From Streptomyces novaecaesareae (GTDB lineage Bacteria > Actinomycetota > Actinomycetes > Streptomycetales > Streptomycetaceae): DNA of 64,000 nucleotides. The notes beneath the pieces were generated by a model. It searched no databases, had not been told where the DNA came from, and saw nothing but the letters and a program-made list of their open reading frames with translations. The position numbers were made by a program, and so were the translations under genes. Location: positions 1 to 64,000 of the forward strand of contig NZ_JNWQ01000003.1 of assembly GCF_000716875.1 (NCBI RefSeq), written 5' to 3'. Within the stretch, counting starts at the first letter, position 1. Each line of letters begins with the position of its first letter. This document shows, one piece after another, positions 1 to 8,171 of this stretch.

Positions 1-232
1 CATCGACACCGCGGAGACGGGCAGCACCGCGTACGACAAGCTGACCGTGTCGGTCAACGGCACCACGCTGAAGACCTACTCCAACGTGGACGCCGCGGCC
101 GGCTACCAGCAGCGCACCTTCGACCTGTCGGCCTACGCGGGCCAGGCGGTCACCGTGAAGTTCAACGGCACCGAGGACTCCTCGCTGCAGACGAGCTTCC
201 TGATCGACGACACCTCCGTCCAGACCGGCTGA
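1..232 (+). CDS. C-terminal end of a secreted protein (partial)
   Basis: Only the last 76 codons are present; the frame is open from base 2 to the TGA at 230-232, so the gene begins upstream of the window. The peptide is rich in Thr, Ser, Tyr and Asn with alternating hydrophobic residues and contains LSAYAGQ and LIDDTSV. This resembles the beta-sandwich domains at the C-termini of secreted streptomycete peptidases and glycosidases. No catalytic motif is in view, so the enzyme class cannot be named. A strong hairpin follows 17 bases after the stop. Confidence 0.6.
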   Translation, partial: IDTAETGSTAYDKLTVSVNGTTLKTYSNVDAAAGYQQRTFDLSAYAGQAVTVKFNGTEDSSLQTSFLIDDTSVQTG

Positions 233-249
233 CCCCCGCAGCCCCGCAC

Positions 250-289
250 GGGCAGCCCGCCCCCGGAAACCTCCGGGGGCGGGCTGCCC
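250..289 (+). terminator. Rho-independent-type hairpin without U-tract
   Basis: A perfect 17-bp stem (250-266 with 273-289) encloses a 6-nt loop, just after the stop of the secreted-protein gene. Streptomycete terminators often lack the T-run. It separates that gene from the HAD gene, whose probable -10 begins at 298. Confidence 0.8.
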
Positions 290-309
290 GGCCGCCGTAT
301 GCTGGCCCG

Positions 310-978
310 ATGATCAAGCCGATTGAGCTGGTGATATTCGACTGCGACGGCGTCCTGGTGGACAGCGAGGTGATCGCCGTGCGGGTGCTGGTGCGGCTGG
401 GGGAGGAGTTGGGCTGGCCGCTGACCGAGGCGGAGGCCGTCGAGCGGTTCGTCGGGCGGTCGGAGGCGGCCAACCACGCGATGCTGGCCGAGCGGCTGGG
501 GGAGGAGACGGCGACGGTCTGGGACAAGCGCTTCCGCGAACTGCACGCCGAGGCCGTGGACGCCGGGCTGACCCCGGTGGACGGACTGCCGGAGGCCCTG
601 GCCGCGATCGACCTGCCGACCTGCGTGGCCTCCAGCGGCACGCACGAGAAGATGCGGCACACCCTCGGCCGGACCGGGCTCCACGACCGCTTCGCCGGGC
701 GGATCTTCAGCGCCACCGAGGTCGGCCGGGGCAAGCCCGCCCCCGACCTGTTCCTGTACGCCGCCCGCTCGATGGGCGTCGACCCGGCCGCCTGCGTCGT
801 GGTCGAGGACAGCCGGCCCGGCGTCCAGGCCGCCCGCGCCGCCGGGATGCGCGCCCTCGGCTACGCGGGCGGCATCACCCCGGCGCAGTGGCTGTCCGGG
901 CCGGGCACCGTGGTCTTCGCGGACATGCGCGAGTTGCCCGGACTCATCGCCGCGGGGGCCGTCCAGGACACGCCCTAG
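310..978 (+). CDS. HAD-superfamily phosphatase (beta-phosphoglucomutase-like)
   Basis: This 222-residue protein has the full HAD motif set. Motif I is FDCDGVLVDSE, with nucleophile D11 and general acid/base D13. The motif II serine is in VASSG (about 108), the motif III lysine is K142 in GKPAPD, and motif IV is VVVEDS with E166 and D167. The helical cap after motif I places it with small sugar-phosphate or phosphoglycolate phosphatases and mutases; the substrate cannot be read. TATGCT at 298-303 lies six bases before the ATG and no Shine-Dalgarno is visible, so the transcript is probably leaderless. The stop codon lies in the first copy of a 29-bp tandem duplication. Confidence 0.85.
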   Translation: MIKPIELVIFDCDGVLVDSEVIAVRVLVRLGEELGWPLTEAEAVERFVGRSEAANHAMLAERLGEETATVWDKRFRELHAEAVDAGLTPVDGLPEALAAIDLPTCVASSGTHEKMRHTLGRTGLHDRFAGRIFSATEVGRGKPAPDLFLYAARSMGVDPAACVVVEDSRPGVQAARAAGMRALGYAGGITPAQWLSGPGTVVFADMRELPGLIAAGAVQDTP

Positions 979-1013
979 CTTCGCGGGCCGTCCAGGACAC
1001 GCCTCAGCTTCGG
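956..1013 (+). repeat. 29-bp tandem duplication spanning the HAD stop codon
   Basis: Two adjacent 29-bp units (956-984 and 985-1013) match at 26 of 29 positions. The TAG stop at 976-978 lies in the first unit; the second reads TCA there. The duplication occupies most of the space before the convergent SDR gene. Confidence 0.9.
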
Positions 1014-1019
1014 GGCCGG

Positions 1020-1763
1020 CTACCAGGGGTAGGTGCCGCCCTCCGGGTGGAAGAACCGGCCGGTCGGCCCGGCCGCGGCCTCGCCGAGCTGCCGGGCGAT
1101 CCGGCGGCCGCCCTCCTCGGCGCTGGAGTGGCCGCTGTGCCCGTTGAGGTCGGTCGCGCAGTAGCCCGGCTCCAGCGCGCTGACCTTGATGCCGCTGTCG
1201 CGCAGCGCCCGGGCGTAGACCAGGGTGACGGCGTTGAGCGCGGCCTTGGACGAGTTGTAGGCGAGCAGGGTCGCGTGCTCCCAGACCGGGGAGTCCGGGT
1301 CGGCCAGGAAGGAGAAGCTGCCGAGGCCGCTGGAGACGTTGCCGATCAGCCCGGCCGGGGACCGGCGCAGCAGCGGCAGCACGGCGTTGGTGACGGCGAC
1401 GACGCCGAACACGTTGGTCTCGTACGTCTCGCGCACCGCCTCGACGGGCAGCTCCTCCGGCGTGCGCCGCCAGTCCCGGGCCACGCCCGCGTTGTTGACC
1501 AGGGTGTCCAGCCGGCCGTACTCGGCGGCGATCAGCTCGGCCGCGGCGGTGGCGGTCGCGGGGTCGGTCACGTCCAGGTGGACGGCTCGGGCGTCGAGGC
1601 CCTGCGCGGTGAGCCCGGCGGCGGCCGCGGCCCCGCGCTCGGGGTCGCGGGCGCCGATGAGCAAGGTGTGCCCGGCACGGGCGAGTTCACCGGCGGTGGC
1701 GAGGCCGATGCCCCTGGTCGCGCCGGTGATCAGGACGATGCGGTGCTGCGTTGCGGTGGTCAT
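1020..1763 (-). CDS. SDR family NAD(P)-dependent oxidoreductase
   Basis: This is a classical 247-residue short-chain dehydrogenase. The nucleotide-binding motif TGATRGIG is at 13-20, NNAG at 90-93, the catalytic serine in NVSSG (about 144), and the YxxxK pair is Y169/K173. The ATG at 1763 is chosen because TGATRGIG then lies 12 residues in; an upstream GTG-type extension to 1832 adds only low-complexity Arg/Pro residues. The gene is divergent from the XRE/MmyB-type regulator at 1868. That pairing is common in actinobacteria, so the regulator probably controls this gene. The substrate is unknown. Confidence 0.9.
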   Translation of the reverse strand: MTTATQHRIVLITGATRGIGLATAGELARAGHTLLIGARDPERGAAAAAGLTAQGLDARAVHLDVTDPATATAAAELIAAEYGRLDTLVNNAGVARDWRRTPEELPVEAVRETYETNVFGVVAVTNAVLPLLRRSPAGLIGNVSSGLGSFSFLADPDSPVWEHATLLAYNSSKAALNAVTLVYARALRDSGIKVSALEPGYCATDLNGHSGHSSAEEGGRRIARQLGEAAAGPTGRFFHPEGGTYPW

Positions 1764-1867
1764 GCCCCCGACCTTGGCCGAGCGGCGGCGCGCTCGGGAG
1801 GGCACTGCCGAGGGTGGTACCGGCGGTCCCATGGTGTCCGGGCCGCGGCCGGGCCAGACTCGGGGGT

Positions 1868-2722
1868 GTGGAACACATCGATCGGGCGGAGCTGGCCGCC
1901 TTCCTGCGGCGCTGGCGCGCCCGCGTCCAGCCGGCCGACGTCGGCCTGCCGGCCGGCGGTCGCCGCCGCACCCCGGGCCTGCGCCGCCAGGAGGTCGCGC
2001 AGCTCGCCGGGATGTCGGTGGAGTACTACATCCGCCTCGAACAGGGCCGGGGCCCGCGGCCGTCCCGCCAGATGATCGGGGCGATCAGCCGGGCGCTGCG
2101 GCTCTCCGACGACGAACGCGCCCATCTGCACCACCTGGTGGGTGAACCGCCGCTGCCGCCGCCCGGCCTGGCCCGCGATGTCCGCCCGGGCGTGCTGCAC
2201 CTGCTCGACCGGCTGGACGACACCCCGGCCATGGTCTGCAGCGCCGCCCGCGACGTCCTCGCCTGGAACGCCATGGCGGCCGCACTGCTCGGCGACTTCT
2301 CCGTGCTGCCGCCGGGCGAGCGCAACCTCGTCTGGCGGTTCTTCACCGACCCGGCCGCCCGCGCCCTCCACGACCCCTCCGGCGGGGAGGGCTTCGCCTG
2401 CCGCGCCGTCGCCGACCTGCGTTCCGCGGCCGCCCGGTACCCCGTCGACAGCGCTCTGCGCGCCCTGGTGGAGCGGCTGCTCGCGCACAGCGCCGAGTTC
2501 CGGGAGCTGTGGGCGCGGCAGGACGTGGAGGTGCGCCGCTCGACCAGCAAGCGGATCCTCCACCCGGTGGTCGGCCCGCTCGACCTCGACTGCGAGGCCC
2601 TGCACGACCCGCACCGGGACCAGTGGACGATCTTCTACACCGCCGCGCCCGGCACCCCCTCGCACGCGGCGCTGCGGCTGCTGAAGGTGGTGGGCAGTCA
2701 GGACCTCGCGGTCGGCCGGTGA
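1868..2722 (+). CDS. XRE-family regulator with MmyB-like ligand-binding domain
   Basis: The 284-residue protein starts with an XRE helix-turn-helix (about residues 28-65, including TPGLRRQEVAQLAG and EYYIRLEQGR). A MmyB-type PAS-like domain follows, typified by VLHLLDRLDDTPAMV and VWRFFTDP; members may bind fatty-acid-like ligands. GTG at 1868 is preferred because the upstream in-frame extension to 1751 is arginine/proline-rich and overlaps the divergent SDR gene. Gene order suggests it regulates that SDR. Confidence 0.85.
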   Translation: MEHIDRAELAAFLRRWRARVQPADVGLPAGGRRRTPGLRRQEVAQLAGMSVEYYIRLEQGRGPRPSRQMIGAISRALRLSDDERAHLHHLVGEPPLPPPGLARDVRPGVLHLLDRLDDTPAMVCSAARDVLAWNAMAAALLGDFSVLPPGERNLVWRFFTDPAARALHDPSGGEGFACRAVADLRSAAARYPVDSALRALVERLLAHSAEFRELWARQDVEVRRSTSKRILHPVVGPLDLDCEALHDPHRDQWTIFYTAAPGTPSHAALRLLKVVGSQDLAVGR

Positions 2723-2741
2723 GCGGCGAGGTCCTGGCCGA

Positions 2742-3566
2742 TCACACCTCCCCGGCCGGCAGCCGCCACTCGTAGGGCCACAGCTCGTCCTGCCAGCCGG
2801 GGGAGGCGGCGAGTGCTTCGGCGGCCTGCGGGGTGCGCAGGAGGCAGCGGTGGCGCAGGAGTTCGCGCCGTTCGGTGGGGGTGAGCAGGCGTTCCTCGGG
2901 GGCGAGGTCCTTGGCGCGGTCGTGGTCGCGGTCCGGGGGGCCGTCGACCGAGCCGTTCTCGGCGACGTTGAGGTGGTCGCCGTCGGGGGTGCGGTAGTCG
3001 AGGCGGAAGTCCGTGCTCCACTGCGAGTTGCTGCCCCAGCCGTGGGACAGGTCGTGGGTGGGCCGGTGGGCCCGGCGGAAGGTCCAGTATAGCGGGAAGC
3101 GGTCGGCCACTCCGCGTTCGGCGTGCGCGGCGCCGGCCCGGATCCGGACCCCGGCGCGGCCGAACAGCAGCTCGCCGAGCATCAGCCCGGGATGGCGGAC
3201 CTCCAGGATCTCGATCGGGGCCTTCGGGTCCTCGGCCTGCTCGACCTCGACGATCTCGTGCAGGAAGGGGTCGAAGCGGGCGGCGTCCTCGAAGGGTGCC
3301 ATCCCGAGAGCGGTGAACAGCGTGAGGTAGGGCGGTAGTTGAGGGTCGAGGAGGAGGAAGTCGGCGACGCGGCTGAGCGCGTAGAGCTCCTGGAGGAGTT
3401 CCCGGCCGTCTTCCTGGCCGGTCCACCAGTGGTTGCGGTGCGTGGCGGCGGTCCGGAGGCGTTCGGCGTAGCCGGTGGGTGCGGTCCGGTCGAGCCAGGG
3501 GCCGACGAGGTCCTGGTACGGGCCGTCGGTGTCGAGCAGGTCCTGGTACAGCGTGCGGGCGTTCAC
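2742..3566 (-). CDS. hypothetical protein, 274 aa
   Basis: I do not recognise the family. The protein is soluble, with no signal peptide or membrane segment, rich in acidic residues and Trp/Tyr, and has a proline-rich middle (LLLDPQLPPYLTLF). GTG at 3566 is chosen because the reading turns from arginine-rich shadow sequence into normal protein sequence there. The GTG overlaps the TGA that closes a degenerate hydrolase remnant (GTGA overlap), so the gene may once have been translationally coupled to it. It is the downstream partner of the CocE-like gene on the same strand. Confidence 0.7.
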   Translation of the reverse strand: MNARTLYQDLLDTDGPYQDLVGPWLDRTAPTGYAERLRTAATHRNHWWTGQEDGRELLQELYALSRVADFLLLDPQLPPYLTLFTALGMAPFEDAARFDPFLHEIVEVEQAEDPKAPIEILEVRHPGLMLGELLFGRAGVRIRAGAAHAERGVADRFPLYWTFRRAHRPTHDLSHGWGSNSQWSTDFRLDYRTPDGDHLNVAENGSVDGPPDRDHDRAKDLAPEERLLTPTERRELLRHRCLLRTPQAAEALAASPGWQDELWPYEWRLPAGEV

Positions 3567-3670
3567 CCGGTCGATCCTGGCAGGTGCGGCCGGATTGCGC
3601 GGTCGGCGCCGGACGCCGGCGACCAGAGGACTCCGGGGACGTCGCCCAGGGTGAAGTCGCGCTCGACGAT
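3563..3670 (-). pseudogene. N-terminal remnant of an alpha/beta hydrolase
   Basis: Read on the minus strand from about 3670, the sequence encodes IVERDFTLGDVPGVLWSPAS. This looks like the opening strand of streptomycete dienelactone-type alpha/beta hydrolases (usually MIVERDFTLGDVPGVLWTP, from memory). No start codon remains: the frame runs back to the stop of the CocE-like gene. The body of the enzyme, including the GHG oxyanion region and nucleophile, is missing, and the frame closes at 3563-3565. It looks like a deletion scar between two flanking genes. Confidence 0.5.
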
Positions 3671-3715
3671 GCCGTTCGAGGACGACCGGGAGGTGAACCG
3701 GAACCGGGTCCTCGT

Positions 3716-5569
3716 TCAGGGCTGGTCGCGGGCCACCCGGTGCTGCCACTCCCGGGTGAACACCACCGACCCGGCCTCCAGCGCCCGCAGCTGCACGATG
3801 CTGAGGAAGTGCCCTGCGTCGCAGCGCAGTTGGGTGCGGGTCTGGACGGTGACGTCCCAGCCGATGTCGGGCCGCTCCAGCCGTACGGTGCGGTCGCTGC
3901 GGGCCTGGGCGCTGAGCGGGGCGTCGGTGAGGATGCGGTAGGCGGTGACGGTGTGCTCGTCGCGGACGAGGCCGTCGGGGTGGGTGCGGCTGCCGTCGGT
4001 GGCGGGGGAGAGCTCGGTGCGCCACTCGTGGCGGCCGATGTCGTGGACGGTGAGGTGTTCGGGCCGGGCGGTGAGCGGCTCGGTGAGGTGGATGTCGAGC
4101 GGCTCGGGCAGGGTGGGCGCTTCGAAGGTGACGGGGGCGGCGCCGACGTCGGCGGCCAGGTGGCGCACGGGCAGGCTCAGGGTGGAGCGGGACGGGTCGA
4201 GGGCGTACCCGGTGGTCTCGGCCGGGGGCCACACCCACGGCCAGTAGACGGAGGAGAAGGCGAGCCGCAGCCGGTGCCCGGCCGGGACGGTCCGGGCGCA
4301 GGCCGCGAGTTCGACCTCGGCGTCCGGCCCGTCGGGGACCAGGACGCCCCGGGTGACCAGCTCCGAGGTGCCGTCCGGCCCGACCGCGCAGAGCCGGACG
4401 GCCACCAGCGGGGCGGGCCCGCCCTCCCGCAGCCGCAGCCGGACGGTGGGGGCGCCGAGCAGTTCGACCGGCTCGGGCAGCGGCTGGGAGTCGAAGCAGA
4501 CCGAGCGGCCGTCCTCCTCGCGCTGGTCGGGCGGCTGGTCGGCGGGGCGGCCGTCCGGGACGTAGGCGCCGGCGTTGAGGCCGGTGTGCTGGGGGGAGCG
4601 CACGTGGACGTACCGGTCGTCGGAGGCGGTGCCGGCGGTGCGCAGCGGCCCGTCCAGGCCGTAGTGGATCGGGCGGACGTCGGGGGAGGGCCAGTTGTCG
4701 TCGCCGGTCCAGCGGGTGCCGATCCAGCTGCGCAGGGCGGGCTCCTTGGCGGCGCCGGTGTCGACGCCGCGCAGCCAGTGGTCCCACCAGCGCAGGGTCT
4801 CGGGCAGGGCGTCCTCGGGCAGGCCGTGCGGCCAGGGGCCGATCAGGGCGCGCGCGGTGGGGGATTCGGCGAGCAGGCGCAGGACGAAGGAGCAGGACGG
4901 GTCGCCCCAGCCGGAGATCGCGAACACCGGCACGGACACCGGCACGGTGGTCTCGCCGGCGGCGAGCCAGGCGTCGACGGGCGGTTCCAGGGCCTCCATG
5001 CGGGCCAGCCAGCGGCCGCGCCAGGCGTCGCCGACGTGGCGCGGGTCCGGCGGCAGGGCGGCGTCGGCGACGAGGGCGGTGAGCCGGGTGTGCAGGCCGG
5101 CGGCGAGCAGGGCGCCGCCGAGCCGGTGACCGCCCTCGGGGCAGGCGGTGACCACGGCGCCGACGGCGCCCGGGGCCCGGGCGGCCAGCCGCAACGCGGT
5201 GGTGCCGGCGGTGCCGGTGCCGAGCAGGCCGACCCGGCCGGTGGACCAGGGGCGGCGGGCGAGCCAGTCGATGACGGCGGCGCCGTCGGCCAGCTCCTGT
5301 TCGCCGCCGGGCTCGCCGGGGGTGCCGTCGGAGTTGCCGTGTCCGCGGGTGTCGACCCGGAGGGCGGCGTAGCCGTGGCCCGCGTACCAGGGGTGGCGGC
5401 GGGCGTCCTCGGCGGCGGTCCGGTCGGTGAGGCGGCCGGCGGAGTACTCCAGCAGCGCGGGGACGGATTCGTCGCCGACCGGCCGCCACAGCCGGGCGGC
5501 CAGTTGGGTGCCGTCGGGCAGCGGGATGCGGACGTCCTCGCGGGTGGTGTGGAAGGGGTACGACGGCAT
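3716..5569 (-). CDS. CocE/NonD family alpha/beta hydrolase, nucleophile apparently lost
   Basis: The 617-residue protein has the CocE/X-Pro dipeptidyl-peptidase layout. It opens with a hydrolase core (DVRIPLPDGTQLAARLWRP near the start and RVDTRGHGNSDG at about 71-82), then a helical cap, then a C-terminal jelly-roll. ATG at 5569 is chosen because GGGAG lies 8 bases upstream; ATG at 5581 is the alternative. In active relatives the nucleophile elbow reads G-x-S-x-G-G. Here residues 117-122 read GTGTAG, so glycine occupies the serine position. The later Asp and His regions (GWGDPS, LIGPWPHG) are present. Either the enzyme is inactive or it uses another residue. Confidence 0.8.
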   Translation of the reverse strand: MPSYPFHTTREDVRIPLPDGTQLAARLWRPVGDESVPALLEYSAGRLTDRTAAEDARRHPWYAGHGYAALRVDTRGHGNSDGTPGEPGGEQELADGAAVIDWLARRPWSTGRVGLLGTGTAGTTALRLAARAPGAVGAVVTACPEGGHRLGGALLAAGLHTRLTALVADAALPPDPRHVGDAWRGRWLARMEALEPPVDAWLAAGETTVPVSVPVFAISGWGDPSCSFVLRLLAESPTARALIGPWPHGLPEDALPETLRWWDHWLRGVDTGAAKEPALRSWIGTRWTGDDNWPSPDVRPIHYGLDGPLRTAGTASDDRYVHVRSPQHTGLNAGAYVPDGRPADQPPDQREEDGRSVCFDSQPLPEPVELLGAPTVRLRLREGGPAPLVAVRLCAVGPDGTSELVTRGVLVPDGPDAEVELAACARTVPAGHRLRLAFSSVYWPWVWPPAETTGYALDPSRSTLSLPVRHLAADVGAAPVTFEAPTLPEPLDIHLTEPLTARPEHLTVHDIGRHEWRTELSPATDGSRTHPDGLVRDEHTVTAYRILTDAPLSAQARSDRTVRLERPDIGWDVTVQTRTQLRCDAGHFLSIVQLRALEAGSVVFTREWQHRVARDQP

Positions 5570-5602
5570 GGCCGCTCCCATCGGGTCCCGGGCCGGGTGG
5601 GC

Positions 5603-5657
5603 GCCGACGGGCCCGCGGCGGGTACGGGGGGCACCCGTACCCGCCGCGGGCGTCGGC
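5603..5657 (-). terminator. Long GC-rich hairpin between two minus-strand genes
   Basis: A 17-bp perfect stem (5612-5628 with 5634-5650) has a 5-nt loop and continues after a GG bulge with 7 more pairs (5603-5609 with 5651-5657). It lies downstream of the secreted-protein gene and upstream of the CocE-like gene, so it probably ends the former transcript. Confidence 0.75.
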
Positions 5658-5747
5658 ATTCCGACCCTAGGGGAGGACTCGGCCGTTTTCCTGGTGAAGG
5701 CCCCGCGAGGGGTTGGGCCCGGTCGGGCCCTACGCCCTGGCTGGCGG

Positions 5748-6713
5748 TTACGCCTTGCTCAGCCAGGCGGTGGCGTTGAGGGCGAGGGCGGCGTCGGTGC
5801 CGGCCGGGTCGTCCCAGCCGTTGAAGAGGGTGTTGCCGGACTGGCCGGTGCCGTCGTCGATCGGGGAGCTGTCGCCCCAGACGGCGACCCGGCCGGAGCC
5901 GAAGGTGCTGGTGACGAAGAAGGCGCCGGTGTTGCCGCTGTAGCCGGTCCGGTAGACCAGGCCCTTGACCGACGGGTTGTCGGCGGGCTTGAGGGTGAAG
6001 GTGGTGCCGTTGCGCAGGATCGAGCCGGTGACGGTGCCGAAGGAGCCGTTCAGGACGGGGTCGGTGGCGTCGTTGACCGCGCGCGGGTTGTCGGTGGTGA
6101 TGTTGAGCAGGTCGACGGAGAAGCCGAAGGGGTCGTTGTTGTTCACCCCGTTGCTGGTCAGCAGGTCGTTGATGATCTTCGGCGAGTCCCAGCCGTCGTT
6201 GTTGCGGTCGCTGTTGATGTGGTCGGAGACCAGGAAGAGCCCGCCGCCGTTCTGGACGAACTTCATGACCGCGGTCTTCTCGCTCGCGCTCAGCCGGATG
6301 TTGGGCTCCGGGATCACGAAGGTGTCGAAGTTGGCGAGGTCGAGCGCGCCGCCGCTGCCGTAGGTGATGGTGGAGCCGGAGGGGAGGGTCTTGAGGCTGT
6401 ACTGGCCGGTCTTCTGCAGGGCGACGCCCCAGGCGGAGAGCGCGCCGGTCCAGCTCTTCTCGGTGGTGGGGTTGGGGTTCTGGGCGAGCGGGTCGGGCTG
6501 GCTGGTGCTGATGATCCAGTCGGCGTTGCCGGCGGTCTCGGCCTTGCTGTTGTCGAACAGCACCCGGTGCGGCGTGGCGCTCACCGCGTGCACGGCGGTG
6601 GCCGACGCGGGGGCGGTGGGGGCCGCGGTGGCGGCCGGGGCGAGGGTGGTGAGGCCGGCGGCGAGCAGCGCCGCGCCGGAGAGGGCCGCGACGGTTCGAA
6701 TGCGGATCGTCAT
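5748..6713 (-). CDS. secreted protein with glutamine-amidotransferase-like fold
   Basis: The 321-residue protein begins with a clear Sec signal (TIRIR, then a hydrophobic stretch to about 28, Ala-rich cleavage region near 30). The mature part starts RVLFDNSKAETAGNADWII and continues with FDTFVIPEPN, FVQNGGGLFLVSDH and GSGRVAVWGDSSP. The alternation of strand and small-residue turns resembles DUF4350/IFT52-like GATase1 folds, and relatives are often labelled hydrolase. No catalytic cysteine is present, so amidotransferase activity is unlikely and the function is unknown. It is divergent from the nickel transporter; SD-like GGAACG lies just before the ATG. Confidence 0.7.
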   Translation of the reverse strand: MTIRIRTVAALSGAALLAAGLTTLAPAATAAPTAPASATAVHAVSATPHRVLFDNSKAETAGNADWIISTSQPDPLAQNPNPTTEKSWTGALSAWGVALQKTGQYSLKTLPSGSTITYGSGGALDLANFDTFVIPEPNIRLSASEKTAVMKFVQNGGGLFLVSDHINSDRNNDGWDSPKIINDLLTSNGVNNNDPFGFSVDLLNITTDNPRAVNDATDPVLNGSFGTVTGSILRNGTTFTLKPADNPSVKGLVYRTGYSGNTGAFFVTSTFGSGRVAVWGDSSPIDDGTGQSGNTLFNGWDDPAGTDAALALNATAWLSKA

Positions 6714-6871
6714 GTGCCGTTCCTCCGTGGGGAGTTGAGGTTGTCGGCGCCCGAGTTTTCGCGCGTAGAACGGGAGTATCCGCGCGTAGAGCGACCGGAG
6801 ATAGCCCCGGGAGGTGACGAAGCCCTGTACGGGTTGTGGTGATCTCGCGGCGAGCGGAAACCGAACCGTAA

Positions 6872-6888
6872 TTGCGTATGACTTGCAA
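6872..6888 (+). promoter_or_regulatory. Nur-like operator upstream of the nickel transporter
   Basis: The sequence TTGCGT-N5-TTGCAA (6872-6877, 6883-6888) matches, as I recall it, the streptomycete Nur box tTGCaa-N5-ttGCAA with two deviations in the left half. Nur is the nickel-responsive Fur-family repressor of nickel uptake. The site lies 61 bases before the ATG of a NixA-type permease, where such an operator would be expected. Confidence 0.6.
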
Positions 6889-6949
6889 CTGCTCGCGTCC
6901 AGGCGGAAAGATGGCCCGGCTCCGCCCGCCCCGCCGAAAGGACCCGAAG

Positions 6950-8053
6950 ATGACCGCCCCCCGCTGGCGCGACCGGCTCACCCGTGAGGAGTGGATGCGC
7001 CTGGCCGGAATGGGCGGGTTCATCCTCGCGCTGCACGTCATCGGCTGGTTCACCCTGCTCGCGCTGGTCGCACCCGAGCGCTACGACGTCGGCGGCCAGG
7101 TGTTCGGCGCGGGCATGGGCCTGACCGCCTACACCCTCGGCATGCGGCACGCCTTCGACGCCGACCACATCGCCGCGATCGACAACACCACCCGCAAGCT
7201 GATGGGCCAGGGCAAGCGGCCGCTGTCGGTCGGCTTCTGGTTCTCGCTCGGGCACTCCTCGATCGTCTTCGGCCTCTGCGCGCTGCTGGCCTTCGGCATC
7301 CGCTCGCTGGCCGACCAGCTGGAGACCGACGACTCGACGCTGCACCGGATGACCGGCCTGATCGGCGTCACCGTCTCCGGCACCTTCCTGCTGCTCCTCG
7401 GCCTGATCAACCTGGGCGCCTTCAACGGCATCCTCAAGGTCTTCCGCAAGATGCGCGAGGGCGAGTACGACGAGGCCGAGCTGGAGCGCCAGCTGGAGCG
7501 GCGCGGGCTGATGAACCGCATCCTCGGCCGGGTCACCAGGGCCGTCACCAAGCCGTGGCACATGTACCCGGTGGGCCTGCTGTTCGGCCTGGGCTTCGAC
7601 ACCGCCACCGAGGTGTCCCTGCTGGTGCTGGCGGGCGGCGCGGCGGCGTTCTCGCTGCCCTGGTACGCGCTGCTCACGCTGCCGATCCTGTTCGCGGCCG
7701 GGATGAGCCTGCTGGACACCATCGACGGCTCGTTCATGAACTTCGCGTACGAGTGGGCCTTCTCCAAGCCGGTCCGCAAGATCTACTACAACCTGACCGT
7801 CACCGGGCTGTCGGTGCTGGTCGCGCTGGTCATCGGCTCGGTCGAGCTGATCGGCCTGCTCGGCGAGAAGCTGGACATCACCAGCGGGCCGGTCGCCTGG
7901 ATCGGCGGACTGGACCTCAACTTCGTCGGCTACGCCATCGTCGGACTGTTCGTGCTCACCTGGGCCGCGGCGATCGCGTACTGGAAGTTCGGCAACGTCG
8001 AGGAGAAGTGGTCGGCCGGGCTGGAGGCCGGCGCCGCCGCCAAGGCCGAGTGA
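6950..8053 (+). CDS. nixA: NiCoT-family nickel/cobalt transporter (HoxN/NixA type)
   Basis: This 367-residue inner-membrane permease carries the family signature RHAFDADHIAAIDN (H67, D70, D72, H73), which binds Ni(II) or Co(II). The further NiCoT motifs GHSSIVF, LGFDTATE and GMSLLDTIDG are also present. About eight membrane segments are visible, with a charged cytoplasmic loop around 155-185. ATG at 6950 follows GAAAGGA at a good distance; earlier in-frame ATGs at 6872 and 6911 overlap the putative operator. A Nur-like box upstream suggests repression when nickel is sufficient. The product would supply Ni to urease, Ni-SOD or hydrogenase, none of which lies in the window. Confidence 0.9.
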   Translation: MTAPRWRDRLTREEWMRLAGMGGFILALHVIGWFTLLALVAPERYDVGGQVFGAGMGLTAYTLGMRHAFDADHIAAIDNTTRKLMGQGKRPLSVGFWFSLGHSSIVFGLCALLAFGIRSLADQLETDDSTLHRMTGLIGVTVSGTFLLLLGLINLGAFNGILKVFRKMREGEYDEAELERQLERRGLMNRILGRVTRAVTKPWHMYPVGLLFGLGFDTATEVSLLVLAGGAAAFSLPWYALLTLPILFAAGMSLLDTIDGSFMNFAYEWAFSKPVRKIYYNLTVTGLSVLVALVIGSVELIGLLGEKLDITSGPVAWIGGLDLNFVGYAIVGLFVLTWAAAIAYWKFGNVEEKWSAGLEAGAAAKAE

Positions 8054-8073
8054 CGACGCGGAGACCGACGAGA

Positions 8074-8112
8074 CCGAGGGGCGGTGACCGGGGCCTGGTC
8101 ACCGCCCCTCGG
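8074..8112. terminator. Bidirectional hairpin between convergent genes
   Basis: A perfect 16-bp stem (8074-8089 with 8097-8112) has a 7-nt loop between the nickel transporter and the convergent SGNH hydrolase, and could serve both transcripts. Confidence 0.8.
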
Positions 8113-8117
8113 GGCTC

Positions 8118-8163
8118 TTCGGCTCGGGCTTCTTCGGCTCGGGGCTTCTCGGCCCGGGCCTTG
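8118..8163. repeat. Three tandem 15-16-bp units at the SGNH hydrolase 3' side
   Basis: Units at 8118-8132, 8133-8148 and 8149-8163 share the core TTCGGCTCGGG-CTTC with drift in the third. They fill the space between the terminator hairpin and the stop codon of the minus-strand SGNH gene. Confidence 0.75.
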
Positions 8164-8171
8164 TCGATCCG

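Noticed and set aside
2742..5489. A 915-codon minus-strand reading frame
   Set aside because: Most of it is arginine/proline-rich out-of-frame reading of the CocE-like gene; only the last 274 codons are a gene.
6714..6949. Cobalamin riboswitch before the nickel/cobalt permease
   Set aside because: No B12-box-like sequence or extended leader is visible; the Nur-like dyad explains control better.
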